A stretch of 64,000 nucleotides of DNA, taken from positions 1,860,001 to 1,924,000 of the forward strand of contig NZ_JAOEGC010000002.1 of the NCBI RefSeq assembly GCF_031801495.1, in the 5' to 3' direction. The notes beneath the pieces are model-generated. The model had not been told where the DNA came from. It made no database searches and was given only the letters and a program-made list of their open reading frames with translations. This DNA comes from Agrobacterium tumefaciens_K. Lineage in GTDB: Bacteria > Pseudomonadota > Alphaproteobacteria > Rhizobiales > Rhizobiaceae. Shown here in pieces: positions 8,297-17,129 of the stretch (position 1 is its first letter; each line of letters begins with the position of its first letter). A program made the translations under genes and the position numbers.

Positions 8297-9577
8297 TCAG
8301 GAATCTGTCCCGCGGGAGAACATGCCAAGCAGCGTCTTGCCGCCGCTTTTCGTGCCGCTTTCGCCGCCCGTGCTGGCCAGCGTCGGACGGTTACCATTCA
8401 GCTTCGGCACGACAACCATGCGCTTGACCTCACCGCGTTTGAACGCGGCCAGGAAACGCGGATAATCCCTGAAAACCACACAGCCGTTGGATTCACCGCG
8501 CTTCGCCAGCATGTAGGTATGCGCCAGAAGGCCGTCGCGTCCATGCGGCTTCACGCCGTTTTCCGGCGTCAGGCGAATGGCCTCGACACCATGAAACAGT
8601 GCTTCGCGCATCGTCAGCTTGTAGCTGGAAGGCGGCGTCGAGCCGCGCATCTTCACATGCACGAAATCCGGGTTGTCGCGCATCTTGCCAATACCGGAAT
8701 GCGCTTCGAGCTTCTCGCCGTTCGGCATATGAACGACGCCTGCGGAAATGTCGTAAATCGCCGTGCCACCACCACGATTGGGCCACGGAACGGCGTCCAT
8801 CTTGCTTGGCTCGCGAACCGGATTATCCGGCTTCGCGAAGGCGAGCATGGCACCCGTTCCGTGTCTCTGCTGTTCCGGCGCACGCGCAGGAACCGGCGCT
8901 GCGGCCATCTGCGGCACGCTGTCGCTTGCTCTCGGCAGCGCTGGGCGGGGCGAAGGCTCGACCGTTTCGGCCTTTGCCAGTTCCGGCCGGAAACTCGGCA
9001 GCGGAACTTCGTCCGGAAGGGCGGCGCTTGCCTCTTCCTCGATCTGCGGCCGAGCCAGCGCGACCGCAAAGGCGGGATGCTCCGCCTCGGTGCCACGATA
9101 GGCCACTTCCGACGTACGGCCCAGAGCTGAATCGACGATGGCGGCCGGTTTCAAAGCTGCCAGTTCACCAGCATTTGCGGGCGCTTTTGCATTCGCGGCC
9201 CCACCGAAACGGCTGGCGAATTCCCTGGAGTTGATCTGCGGCGCAAGGCTGGCAACGCGCGTCGCCTTCTGGTTCCCGTGGCCCTGATCGTTCAGACGAG
9301 AAAATTTCCGGACATGGATGTTCCGCTCGGCCGTTTCGATCATCGCGTCCTTCGCCAGATCCAGCCTGGCGACCACGGTCTTTTCAAAATTGCCGATCCC
9401 GTGCGAGGCTGCAGCCATCGAATGGAGCGAAGCGAACGCGGTAATGGCACAAACACCGGCGAACACGCCGCCACCGAGGAGGGCCGACAAGCGGCCAAGA
9501 GATGAGGTTTCGCCTCTCTTTAAAGAAGACGCACCGGCAGGGCCGGAGCCGTTAAAGGCTGCCGCAGAAAACGCCAT
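8297..9577 (-). CDS. DUF2778 (Tlde1-like) L,D-transpeptidase-fold protein
   Basis: A 426-residue envelope protein. A membrane helix at about residues 30-55 anchors it. A long Ala/Pro-rich, low-complexity periplasmic linker (about 60-270) follows, then a C-terminal DUF2778 domain. The domain begins AIYDISAGVVHMPNGEKLEAHSGIG and ends with His353 (HTYML) and Cys366 (SNGCVVF), the His and Cys expected of an L,D-transpeptidase-like site. DUF2778 includes the type VI effector Tlde1, but this protein has an N-terminal anchor and no T6SS neighbour, so a housekeeping peptidoglycan role is more likely. The exact activity (transpeptidase or carboxypeptidase) is inference. Confidence 0.82.
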   Translation of the reverse strand: MAFSAAAFNGSGPAGASSLKRGETSSLGRLSALLGGGVFAGVCAITAFASLHSMAAASHGIGNFEKTVVARLDLAKDAMIETAERNIHVRKFSRLNDQGHGNQKATRVASLAPQINSREFASRFGGAANAKAPANAGELAALKPAAIVDSALGRTSEVAYRGTEAEHPAFAVALARPQIEEEASAALPDEVPLPSFRPELAKAETVEPSPRPALPRASDSVPQMAAAPVPARAPEQQRHGTGAMLAFAKPDNPVREPSKMDAVPWPNRGGGTAIYDISAGVVHMPNGEKLEAHSGIGKMRDNPDFVHVKMRGSTPPSSYKLTMREALFHGVEAIRLTPENGVKPHGRDGLLAHTYMLAKRGESNGCVVFRDYPRFLAAFKRGEVKRMVVVPKLNGNRPTLASTGGESGTKSGGKTLLGMFSRGTDS

Positions 9578-10001
9578 GATACTCGCTACTCGAACCGTTC
9601 ACGCATGTCCGGCTGACGCCGGAGAAATTCGGGGACATCCGAATCGGGGGTAAGTACCACGCCGGTTTCGGAATTGACTGGCTCGAAGCATGACGAATTA
9701 TGGTAACCAAATTCTTTACATGTCCCCAAAAAATGAAAACCCATCGAGCTCGATGCATTGACGTGAAACAAGGCAGCATGTCTTTCGTGAAAGCTGGAAC
9801 GCCTGCAAAACCGGCATTTACCCCACCGCATGGTCAGGTAACGGGGGACTTGGCCGGAAGTTTGCTGCAATTGCGGCAGCACCGGGACAACATCGCCTCA
9901 CAACGCCCCCTCATCGGCGGCCATAAAACAACCTTCACAAAGGGGCTTGATCGACCAAACCGGCCTTGGCATCCTCACGGGTAAAAATCCGGGAGGTCAC
10001 C
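9578..10001. other. Intergenic region, 424 bases, no gene seen
   Basis: Shared upstream region of the DUF2778 gene (minus) and pncA (plus). An open frame at 9700-9984 (plus) lacks a ribosome site, has no recognisable domain and is not called. Present are a short hairpin TCCGG-CTGACG-CCGGA near 9609-9624 and a perfect 14-bp palindrome CATCGAGCTCGATG at 9742-9755. Promoters for both genes should lie here, but no box is convincing. Confidence 0.5.
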
Positions 10002-10628
10002 ATGAAGACGCTGCTGCTCATCGATATTCAGAACGGTTTTTGCCCGGGCGGCAATCTTGCCGTTGCGGATGGCGACAAGGTGGTACCCATCGCCAATTCC
10101 CTGATTGAAAACGGCGGCTATGACCTCATCGTCGCGTCGCAGGACTGGCATCCGGCAAATCACGGCAGCTTCGCATCCCAGCACCCCGGCAAGAAACCCT
10201 TCGATATGGGCGAGCTTTCCGGCAAGCCGCAGATGATGTGGCCCGACCATTGCGTGCAGGGAACGGCGGACGCGGAGTTTCACCCCGACCTCAAGACCGA
10301 CGCCTTCGACTATATCCAGCAGAAGGGCGAAAACCCTGCCGTCGACAGCTATTCGGCGTTTCGTGACAACGACCAGTACGCGGCCACGGGTCTCGCCGAC
10401 TATCTGAGCCGTCAGGGCGTAACCGTGCTCGACGTCTGCGGTCTGGCGACGGACTACTGCGTCAGCTTCTCGGTGCTCGACGCCATCGACATGTTGCCGG
10501 GTGTCAAGGTGCGGTTCATCGAAGATGCCAGCCGGGGGATCGATCCTAAAGGCATCAAGGCGGCAATCGCAGCGATGCAGGCCAAGGGCGCAGCCACCAT
10601 AAAAAGTCGAGACATACTGCGCGCCTAA
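10002..10628 (+). CDS. pncA: Nicotinamidase / pyrazinamidase
   Basis: Hydrolyses nicotinamide to nicotinate for NAD salvage; cytoplasmic. The 208-residue protein carries the cysteine-hydrolase triad in order: Asp8 (LLIDIQNGF), Lys108 (QQKGENP) and Cys153 (ATDYCVSFS). The metal ligands are Asp48 and His50 (SQDWHP) and His83 (WPDHCVQGT). The start follows GGGAGG by six bases (GGGAGGTCACCATG), which rejects a 12-residue upstream extension. The gene is convergent with the DUF2164 gene, separated by two bases. Confidence 0.95.
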   Translation: MKTLLLIDIQNGFCPGGNLAVADGDKVVPIANSLIENGGYDLIVASQDWHPANHGSFASQHPGKKPFDMGELSGKPQMMWPDHCVQGTADAEFHPDLKTDAFDYIQQKGENPAVDSYSAFRDNDQYAATGLADYLSRQGVTVLDVCGLATDYCVSFSVLDAIDMLPGVKVRFIEDASRGIDPKGIKAAIAAMQAKGAATIKSRDILRA

Positions 10629-10630
10629 CC

Positions 10631-10867
10631 CTAACGCCGCGCAGGCTTTTCCAGAACGTCGATATCGCTCGCCGCATCGTCGAGGCGGCGCATGACTGCT
10701 GCATGGGCATCGCGAAGCCCCTCGTTGTAAAACGAGGCGCCCACCTCTTGCGCCAGAAAGTCGACAAAGATTTCCGCCTGCAACAAACCGATCTCGATAT
10801 CCGTTTCCTGTGCGAGATAATCCCGGATACGGGCGGCCAGCGCGCTCTTTTCCTGTTTCTGCAGCAT
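10631..10867 (-). CDS. DUF2164 family protein
   Basis: A 78-residue soluble protein matching the DUF2164 pattern, with IRDYLAQETDIEIGLLQAEIF, then VDFLAQEVGASFYNEGLRDA (the Phe-Tyr-Asn signature). Function of the family is unknown. Two further in-frame ATGs lie upstream (10873, 10885). The start at 10867 is chosen because AGAGG sits seven bases before it. Convergent with pncA; the 5' side faces the divergent azlC. Confidence 0.8.
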   Translation of the reverse strand: MLQKQEKSALAARIRDYLAQETDIEIGLLQAEIFVDFLAQEVGASFYNEGLRDAHAAVMRRLDDAASDIDVLEKPARR

Positions 10868-11015
10868 CGTCATGCCTCTGTTCATTTACTCAGGGTTTCT
10901 AGCGTGGCGCGACTGTCGGGCAAAGGTTCAAGAGAATCAATCGATCCATTCATGCAATTCGTTTGTCATGTCGACAGGAGGAATATACGAGCTGCCTTGT
11001 CAGGAGTTACCAGAA

Positions 11016-11729
11016 ATGTTTGACGCAGATTTTCGCGAGGGTCTTCGCAACGGCCTTCCGATTGCCCTTTCCGCCGCCCCCTTTGGCGCGCTTTTCGGCG
11101 CGGTCGCCGTCGACAATGGCCTGAGCGTACTTGAAGCTACGATCATGAGCGGCACCGTCTACGCAGGCGCAAGCCAGCTCGTGGGCATCGAACTGTTCGG
11201 CCAGAAGGTCGCCCCGTGGCTCATCGTGCTGTCGGTCTTTGCGGTCAACTTCCGACACATTCTCTATTCGGCAGCGATTGCGAAGATGATCGCGCATTGG
11301 ACCTTCGCCGAGAAAACAACGGGCTTTTTCCTTCTCGTCGATCCGCAGTTCGCGGAGGCGGTCAGACGTTATGAAAACGGCCAGAAGCTCGGCTTTTCCT
11401 GGTACATGGGCTTTGCCGCGCCGGTCTATGTCTTCTGGCTCGTCATGACGATCATCGGCGCATCACTGGGCAATCTCGTCGGCGATCCGAAGGCCATGGG
11501 CCTCGATGTGCTGTTGCCGATCTATTTCATGGGCATGGTCATGGGCTTCAGGACACGCGCCAATTTCTATCCCGTCATGCTGGCAAGCGCCTTAGGCGCA
11601 ACCGCAGCCTACCATTTCGTCGGATCGCCGTGGCACGTCAGCATCGGCGCTGTGGCAGGCGTTCTCGTCGCTGTTCTTTATCCGCCAGCGGCAAACGGCA
11701 CTGTAACAGGCAAAGGGGAAAAACAGTGA
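11016..11729 (+). CDS. azlC: AzlC-family branched-chain amino acid exporter, large subunit
   Basis: Large membrane subunit of an AzlCD-type exporter, whose best known members export branched-chain amino acids or analogues. The 237-residue protein has the conserved N-terminal GLPIALSAAPFGALFGAVAVDNG, the TVYAGASQLVGIELF motif and seven or so membrane helices. AGGAG ends nine bases before the chosen ATG, while the 48-residue upstream extension is not hydrophobic in the AzlC pattern. The stop overlaps the GTG of azlD, so the two subunits are translationally coupled. Confidence 0.92.
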   Translation: MFDADFREGLRNGLPIALSAAPFGALFGAVAVDNGLSVLEATIMSGTVYAGASQLVGIELFGQKVAPWLIVLSVFAVNFRHILYSAAIAKMIAHWTFAEKTTGFFLLVDPQFAEAVRRYENGQKLGFSWYMGFAAPVYVFWLVMTIIGASLGNLVGDPKAMGLDVLLPIYFMGMVMGFRTRANFYPVMLASALGATAAYHFVGSPWHVSIGAVAGVLVAVLYPPAANGTVTGKGEKQ

Positions 11730-12040
11730 GCGATATCCTTCATGTCGATACGCTGCTGCTGATCGCTCTTGCAGCCATCGCCACCTATCTGACGCGTATT
11801 GGCGGTTATGTGCTGATGACGCGCATGAAATCCATTCCGCCGCGTATGGAAGCGGGCCTGAACGCCGTTCCCGTCGCAGTTCTGACGACACTCGTCGCAC
11901 CCGCCTTTTTCGAGGGCGGGTACGAGTTCAAAATCGGAATGATTGCGGCGCTTGTCATCGCCCTGCGCTTTCAGGGGCTGACCATGCTGGTGGCGGGCTG
12001 GGCGATCGTCATCGCGCTGCGCCATTTCGCTATCGTGTAA
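11726..12040 (+). CDS. azlD: AzlD-family branched-chain amino acid exporter, small subunit
   Basis: A 104-residue partner of AzlC with four hydrophobic segments. It includes the family hallmark TYLTRIGGYVLMTRM and the conserved NAVPVAVLTTLVAPAFFEGG. The GTG at 11726 overlaps the azlC stop (GTGA). The longer open frame from 11630 lies inside azlC and is a shadow. The last 11 bases overlap the end of the convergent aminopeptidase P gene. Confidence 0.9.
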   Translation: MSDILHVDTLLLIALAAIATYLTRIGGYVLMTRMKSIPPRMEAGLNAVPVAVLTTLVAPAFFEGGYEFKIGMIAALVIALRFQGLTMLVAGWAIVIALRHFAIV

Positions 12041-13865
12041 GCGGCTTCGTGGCCTCGGCCAGCCATGCCTTCACAGTCGCATCGCTGATGATCGGCGAAA
12101 CCTTTTCCGATACGGCAGCGTGATAGGCGTTCAGCCAATCCAGCTCTTCATCGGTCAGCAACGACGTCACGACCAGCCTGCGGTCGATGGGGCACCACGT
12201 CAGCGTTTCGAATGACAGCATCGGCTGATCGCCGCCTGCCACCTCTTCAGCCTCGCGCACATAGATGAGGTTCTCGATGCGGATGCCGAAAGCGCCGGGT
12301 CGGTAATAACCCGGCTCGTTGGAGAGGATCATGCCCGGCAGCAGTTCCTGTGTCGCGAGCCGGGAAATACGCTGCGGCCCTTCATGAACCGACAGGTAGG
12401 AGCCGACACCATGCCCGGTGCCGTGAGCATAATCCGCGCCCGCCTTCCATAGAGCGATGCGCGCCAGCGGATCGAGATCGCATCCACGCGACCCCTTGGG
12501 AAACTTTGCCAGACTGATGGCGATCATGCCCTTGAGGACCAGCGTGAAAAAGCGCTTCTGCTCTTCCGGCACAGAGCCAATCGCGACCGTGCGGGTGATG
12601 TCCGTCGTGCCGTTGATGTATTGCGCGCCGGAATCGACGAGGAACATTTCCCCATCCTTCAACAGACGGTCGCTTTCCGTCGTCACGCGGTAATGGATGA
12701 TCGCGGCGTGTTCCCCTGCCCCGGAAATGGTGTCGAACGAAATGTCCTTGAGAGGGTTCTGCATCGCCTCACCGATACGCGCCCTCGCCGCCTCGAGCGC
12801 CTTGACGGCCGTGATTTCGCTAATGCTGCCGGGTTTCTGGCCATCCAGCCAGCAGAGATATTCGACCATGGCGGCACCGTCCTGCACATGAGCGGCAGCC
12901 GAACCCGCAAGCTCGGCACCATTCTTGCGGGCCCGCGGCAGACGAACGGGATCGGCCGCCTCCACCAGATCGCCACCAGCCGCGGTGATCGCACGCGTCA
13001 GAGCGACCGGCGCCAGATCGGCATCGACCATGATGCGCCCACCGGCACTCGCAATGGCATGCAGCCGGGGCTCGATCTGCGACGGCGGCAGCTGCGTCGA
13101 AAGCTGGGCGAGATAAGCTTCGGCCTCGATCTTCGTTTTGCGCTTGTCGAGGAAAATATCTGCCCTGCCGTCGGCATAGATGATGGCGCGGGCCAGCGGA
13201 TGTGGCGTGTGCGGCACATCATTACCGCGGATATTGAAGATCCAGGCAATCGACGAAGGGTCCGTCACCAGAACGGCCTGTGCGCCCTTTGCCACGACCG
13301 CTTCGGCCACCTCGGCAATTTTCTCCTTCGCCAGCTTACCGGTGAAGGCATCGGGCTGGATCGTCACCGGCTCCAGAGGCTCGGAGGGGCGGCCCTCCCA
13401 CAACGAATCGAGCGGGTTCCTGTCCAGAAGGACAACCACGCCCCCCTTGGCCGCCAGCGCCTTTTCCAGACGCTTCAGCTCCGCATCGGTGTGCAGCCAT
13501 GGATCAATACCGAGACGAAAACCCTGCCCTGCATGCTCTGCCAACCAGACCGGGGGCGGCGCGCCGACCAGATCGCCGCCGCTGAACACCGACTGGTCCA
13601 CCTGCGAGGTAAGCTGTGTCGTATAACGCCCATCGACAAAAACCACAGCCTGATCGCGCGTTATCAGCGCGATACCGGCGGAACCGGTGAAGCCCGTCAG
13701 CCAGGCCAGACGTTCCGATGCCTCGGGAACATATTCGCCCTGATACTCGTCGGCACGCGGCACCAGAAATCCATCGATCCCCAGAGCGTCGAATTGACTC
13801 CGCAGGGTATCGACGCGAGCCTTGCCGAACTGCGGGGTGGATTTGTTTTCGAAGGTCTGGAACAT
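12030..13865 (-). CDS. Aminopeptidase P family metallopeptidase (M24B)
   Basis: Removes an N-terminal residue preceding proline; cytoplasmic, two-metal enzyme. At 611 residues it is the long three-domain form: two creatinase-like N-terminal domains (about 1-320), the pita-bread catalytic domain (about 320-550) and a C-terminal extension typical of eukaryotic-type Xaa-Pro aminopeptidases. Metal ligands are visible in order: Asp in FLVDSGAQY, Asp in TTDITRTV, His in GTGHGVGSYLSVHEGP, Glu in LSNEPGYY and Glu in IRIENLIYV. It overlaps azlD by 11 bases tail to tail and stands alone upstream. Confidence 0.92.
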   Translation of the reverse strand: MFQTFENKSTPQFGKARVDTLRSQFDALGIDGFLVPRADEYQGEYVPEASERLAWLTGFTGSAGIALITRDQAVVFVDGRYTTQLTSQVDQSVFSGGDLVGAPPPVWLAEHAGQGFRLGIDPWLHTDAELKRLEKALAAKGGVVVLLDRNPLDSLWEGRPSEPLEPVTIQPDAFTGKLAKEKIAEVAEAVVAKGAQAVLVTDPSSIAWIFNIRGNDVPHTPHPLARAIIYADGRADIFLDKRKTKIEAEAYLAQLSTQLPPSQIEPRLHAIASAGGRIMVDADLAPVALTRAITAAGGDLVEAADPVRLPRARKNGAELAGSAAAHVQDGAAMVEYLCWLDGQKPGSISEITAVKALEAARARIGEAMQNPLKDISFDTISGAGEHAAIIHYRVTTESDRLLKDGEMFLVDSGAQYINGTTDITRTVAIGSVPEEQKRFFTLVLKGMIAISLAKFPKGSRGCDLDPLARIALWKAGADYAHGTGHGVGSYLSVHEGPQRISRLATQELLPGMILSNEPGYYRPGAFGIRIENLIYVREAEEVAGGDQPMLSFETLTWCPIDRRLVVTSLLTDEELDWLNAYHAAVSEKVSPIISDATVKAWLAEATKPLTR

Positions 13866-14149
13866 GGGTGTTTTCCGGAAACTGTCATCTGGATGTGATT
13901 GTCGATTGCAACCGGCGAAGCGGCTGCGAAGGGCGACAATGGCATGTGCGGCGATGTGGTTTCAAGCGGCTATATCAAGCGCAAAATTTACGCAGACTTC
14001 AGCTCAATAGTCATACATAAATTCACGACTTATGCGAATAACGCATGCCTACCGTGACATCTCGCCACTAATCAAACAAAAAGGCATCGCTTATATTCAA
14101 CTCATCGAACGGGGAGACAAACTTTCCCGTACAAACAAGGATTTGAAAA

Positions 14150-14323
14150 ATGGCAAAGTCTTTCCTCCGCACGGCTTTCGATCGCGTTATTGAGGCACGC
14201 GAGCGTCAGGTAAGCCGCCACGTTGACGCCGCCCTGCTGAACCTCGACGACGCGTCGCTCGCAGCACTCGGCAAGAGCCGCGCAGAACTTCGCCGCACGG
14301 CAAAGTCCAGCTACGTATTCTGA
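14150..14323 (+). CDS. Small basic protein, 57 residues, DUF1127-like
   Basis: Starts MAKSFLRTAFDRVIEARERQ, is rich in Arg/Ala helix formers, and has the segment LLNLDDASLAALGKSRAELR. That segment resembles the L-x2-L-D-D-x2-L-x3-G-x-S-R core of DUF1127/YjiS small proteins of Rhizobiales, several of which affect RNA turnover or phosphate and carbon metabolism. AAGGA lies eight bases before the ATG, and a strong intrinsic terminator follows at 14436-14461. This is a complete stand-alone transcription unit, so a real gene is likely. Function here is unknown and the family assignment is tentative. Confidence 0.75.
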   Translation: MAKSFLRTAFDRVIEARERQVSRHVDAALLNLDDASLAALGKSRAELRRTAKSSYVF

Positions 14324-14435
14324 TTGCTTTCAGGTGCGGATCTCCTCCCTCCACCGCCCCTGAAAAACGGAATACGCCAGCCCGCTTGAGTTCCTCCTCC
14401 TCGACTCGCGGGCAAGATCAGCAAGACTGATCACA

Positions 14436-14461
14436 GGCGGCGCGCAAGCGCCGCCTTTTTT
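14436..14461 (+). terminator. Intrinsic terminator of the 57-residue protein gene
   Basis: GGCGGCGC, loop GCAA, GCGCCGCC: a perfect 8-bp stem followed by six T on the plus strand. It stands 112 bases after the stop and just before the end of the convergent prmA. Confidence 0.9.
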
Positions 14462-14478
14462 ATGTCGACGGATGAGGA

Positions 14479-15360
14479 TCATCGGTCCTTGCGAAGATGC
14501 AGCGTGACCCAGCCATTGCGCCAGATCGTGCGGACATGCGAAAGCCGCGCACCATTATAGGCGGCGAGCACCTTCCAGCGCTGCGATGCGAGAATACCCG
14601 AGAGAATGACGGTACCGCCCGGTGCCAGATGCGACACGAGCTGCGGCGCCATCTTGATGAGAGGCCGCGCCAGAATGTTGGCGATGATCAGGTCGAACGG
14701 GCCGTGCTTGCGAAATGCATCCGAGTGAAAACCCGGCGCCGTTTCAAGCGTCATGCCAGACGCTATACCGTTCAGGCGAACATTTTCCTTGGCAACCCTG
14801 ACCGCGATCGGATCGATGTCCGTCGCCAGAACCGGAATGGGACGCATCTTGCGCACGGCAATAGCCAGAACGCCGCTGCCGGTGCCGAGGTCGAGCGCAT
14901 TGCGAATGGTGCGCGCCCGCAGCACATCCTCGATCATTTCAAGGCAACCCGCCGTCGTACCGTGGTGGCCGGTCCCGAATGCCTGCCCCGCCTCGATCTC
15001 GATGGCCAGATCGTTCGGCCTAACCTTGTCGCGGTCGTGCGAGCCATGAACGATAAAGCGGCCCGCTCGGACGGGCTTCAGCCCCTCCAGAGACTTGGCA
15101 ATCCAGTCGATATCGGGAATGCCTTCCTTGTGGATGACGAGATCGGGAAAGGCGGGCGCGAGCAACTCAGCCACGCGGGCCCGATACTCTTCTTCCTGAT
15201 CGGCCATGAGGTAGACCGATGCTTCCCAGATGTCGCGCTTCTCATCCACTTCGGTCGTGGCAATCGCAACGTCTTCCTCGCCGAAATAGTCGGACATGAG
15301 ATCGAGGATTTCACCGGCCTTCATTTCGGTCGTGGTGACGTAAAGTCGGATTTCGCTCAC
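14479..15360 (-). CDS. prmA: Ribosomal protein L11 methyltransferase
   Basis: SAM-dependent trimethylation of ribosomal protein L11. The 293-residue protein has the N-terminal substrate-recognition domain (VSEIRLYVTTTEMKAG), then the linker with GQAFGTGHHGTT, SAM motif I LDLGTGSGVLAIAVRKM, the acidic motif ATDIDPIAVRVAKEN, and the catalytic-loop sequence DLIIANILARPLI typical of PrmA. The GTG start at 15360 gives the family length and has AAGGAAAG upstream. A 24-residue longer frame begins inside the sco terminator region and is rejected. Monocistronic. Confidence 0.93.
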   Translation of the reverse strand: MSEIRLYVTTTEMKAGEILDLMSDYFGEEDVAIATTEVDEKRDIWEASVYLMADQEEEYRARVAELLAPAFPDLVIHKEGIPDIDWIAKSLEGLKPVRAGRFIVHGSHDRDKVRPNDLAIEIEAGQAFGTGHHGTTAGCLEMIEDVLRARTIRNALDLGTGSGVLAIAVRKMRPIPVLATDIDPIAVRVAKENVRLNGIASGMTLETAPGFHSDAFRKHGPFDLIIANILARPLIKMAPQLVSHLAPGGTVILSGILASQRWKVLAAYNGARLSHVRTIWRNGWVTLHLRKDR

Positions 15361-15433
15361 GGCAGGCTGCTTTCCTTGGCTTGGGGTCTGCCTTTGCCTT
15401 TGCCACAAAAAGCCCGCCAATCCAATAAGCAAA

Positions 15434-15461
15434 GGGGCGAAACCCGCACGGGTTTCGCCCC
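15434..15461 (-). terminator. Intrinsic terminator of the SCO1-like gene
   Basis: A perfect 12-bp stem (GGGGCGAAACCC, loop, GGGTTTCGCCCC). On the minus strand it is followed by TTTGCTTATT. It lies 33 bases after the stop of the gene at 15494-16093 and upstream of prmA. Confidence 0.85.
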
Positions 15462-15493
15462 CTCATCGTCTTGACGATCAGGCGTCGCGCCGA

Positions 15494-16093
15494 TCAGCTC
15501 TTCACGAGGTTTTCCAGCTTCTGCACGGCAACGTCGGGGTTTTCGCCATAGGCGATGGTCCCGGCAAAACGGGCTTCCGAGTCAAGCAGGATCACTGAGG
15601 CGGTGTGATCCATGGTGTAATCGCCGTTCGGATCTTTCTCGTCGACCGGAACTTTCTTGGCGTAAATCCTGTAACCCTTGAGCGTCTCTGCAATCTTGTC
15701 GGCAGAGCCCGTAACGCCAATTATGCGCTTGGACACATTCGATACATATTGCTGCATGATCTCAGGTGTATCCCGCTCAGGATCGACCGAAATGAAATAG
15801 GCCTGCATCTTGTCGCCAGCCGGATCGACCTTCTCCATCCAGCCGTTCAGCTCGAACAGTGTGGTCGGGCAGACTTCCGGGCAATGGGTGAATCCGAAGA
15901 AAATCGCCGTCGGCTTGCCTGTAAAGGCTTTCTCGGTAATCGGCTGGCCATTCTGCGCCGTCAGCTCGAAGGGAACGCCATAGGCGGTTTCCACCATTTC
16001 TTCCCGCGCCTTGGTCATTTCCAGCGTCAGCCAGCCAATGATGCCACCGAGAACAACAACGACGGCCCACAATGCAATGCGAATATTTCTCAT
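15494..16093 (-). CDS. SCO1/SenC/PrrC-family copper chaperone
   Basis: Membrane-anchored thioredoxin-fold protein that delivers copper to the CuA site of cytochrome oxidase or acts as a thiol reductant. The 199-residue protein has an N-terminal anchor (RIALWAVVVVLGGIIGWL), then the copper motif CPEVCPTT in FGFTHCPEVCPTTLF, ISVDPERDTPE, and the distal His in YTMDHTASVILLD. Copper-ligating Cys, Cys and His are all kept. ATG 16093 is preferred (AGGA seven bases before) over a 12-residue extension. It has its own terminator and no cytochrome oxidase genes beside it. Confidence 0.93.
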   Translation of the reverse strand: MRNIRIALWAVVVVLGGIIGWLTLEMTKAREEMVETAYGVPFELTAQNGQPITEKAFTGKPTAIFFGFTHCPEVCPTTLFELNGWMEKVDPAGDKMQAYFISVDPERDTPEIMQQYVSNVSKRIIGVTGSADKIAETLKGYRIYAKKVPVDEKDPNGDYTMDHTASVILLDSEARFAGTIAYGENPDVAVQKLENLVKS

Positions 16094-16234
16094 TTTCGAT
16101 CCTGCCCATCCCATCGGCGTAACCGCCAATCTTCGCCGTGTGGATAATCAACAGTGCACACGACGGCAAATCAACTCGGCGTATTTCGCCTGCCCGCGCT
16201 GATTTGTCACAAACGGCAAACGCGGATCAGCAAT

Positions 16235-16393
16235 TCAGAAACACCAGGAAATTCCGCTCTGGACTGCGGAAAGGAAAATGTCGGTGCCATGCCGCATCCA
16301 ACCATCGAAGGTCAAAATCACGACAGCCACCACGGCAGCCGTGGCAACGCCACCGAGAGCGAATTTGAGCGGACTGGAGAGAAGCGCGTTCAT
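16235..16393 (-). CDS. Small membrane protein, 52 residues
   Basis: Starts MNALLSSPLKFALGGVATAA. A single hydrophobic helix at about residues 9-27 is followed by a short soluble tail ending SGISWCF. The tail keeps a GWMRHGTDIF segment and an aromatic Cys-Phe terminus, which look constrained rather than random. The ribosome site is weak (GGATATAG). It lies about 140 bases upstream of the sco gene on the same strand, so co-transcription is possible. Function unknown; it was found only by reading the minus strand. Confidence 0.6.
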   Translation of the reverse strand: MNALLSSPLKFALGGVATAAVVAVVILTFDGWMRHGTDIFLSAVQSGISWCF

Positions 16394-16621
16394 GCCAACA
16401 ACTATATCCGGCATTCGCTTCCGCGAGAACCGATAAAATACGTGCCGTTCCGGAGCACTTGGGCAAAACTGTTAGGGAATGTTTAAAATCTTGCTGTGCA
16501 TTATCGCTGACAGCGGTTTTCAAGCGCCGACATGATGTCTCCCGGGAAAAATCCCGCTTCCGCATAACGCCTCAATACCATGCCAGGCCTGCCAGAGAGC
16601 CATCAGGGGAAAGTTCCGGCC

Positions 16622-17089
16622 ATGTCCAACGCCATCAAACAATCCGGCGCGTATCTCGAAATCGTTTCCTTCCATCTCGGCGATCAGGAATTCTGCATCG
16701 ACATCATGGCGATCCGCGAAATCCGCGGCTGGGCGCCGGTGACGCCGATGCCGCATACACCGCCTTACGTTCTGGGACTCATCAACCTGCGCGGCGCCGT
16801 CATCCCTGTCATCGACATGGCCGGCCGCCTCGGCATGAAGATGACCGAGCCTTCCGAACGCTCCGCGATCATCGTCACCGACATCGGCGGCAAGCTCGTC
16901 GGCCTGCTGGTCGAACAGGTGTCAGACATGATGACGATCAGCGCCGAATCCCTGCAGCCTGCGCCGGATATCATCCCGGAAGAGCAGCGCAATTTCTGCC
17001 GCGGCATCGTCGCGCTGGAAAAGAGCATGGTCTGCTTCCTCAACCTCGATACGGTCATCGCCGACGAACTGGCGCGCGAAGCCGCCTGA
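16622..17089 (+). CDS. cheW: Chemotaxis adaptor protein CheW
   Basis: Couples methyl-accepting chemoreceptors to the histidine kinase CheA at the cytoplasmic face. The 155-residue protein is a single CheW domain: YLEIVSFHLGDQEFCIDIMAIREI, then VLGLINLRGAVIPVIDMAGRLGM (the receptor/CheA-binding NLRG motif), then IGGKLVGLLVEQVSDMMTI. The ATG at 16622 follows AGGGGAAAG. No cheA, cheY or receptor gene is adjacent, so this is an orphan cheW, as is known in the Agrobacterium group. Confidence 0.93.
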   Translation: MSNAIKQSGAYLEIVSFHLGDQEFCIDIMAIREIRGWAPVTPMPHTPPYVLGLINLRGAVIPVIDMAGRLGMKMTEPSERSAIIVTDIGGKLVGLLVEQVSDMMTISAESLQPAPDIIPEEQRNFCRGIVALEKSMVCFLNLDTVIADELAREAA

Positions 17090-17129
17090 TCGGCAAGCAG
17101 CATCGATGGATTTTACGAAACGGCGAGCC

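Noticed and set aside
9633..9726. GGGGACAT and ATGTCCCC arms 78 bases apart
   Set aside because: Arms are short and far apart, so probably chance.
9700..9984. 94-codon plus-strand frame in the gap before pncA
   Set aside because: No ribosome site, no hydrophobic or domain pattern and a shadow-like composition.
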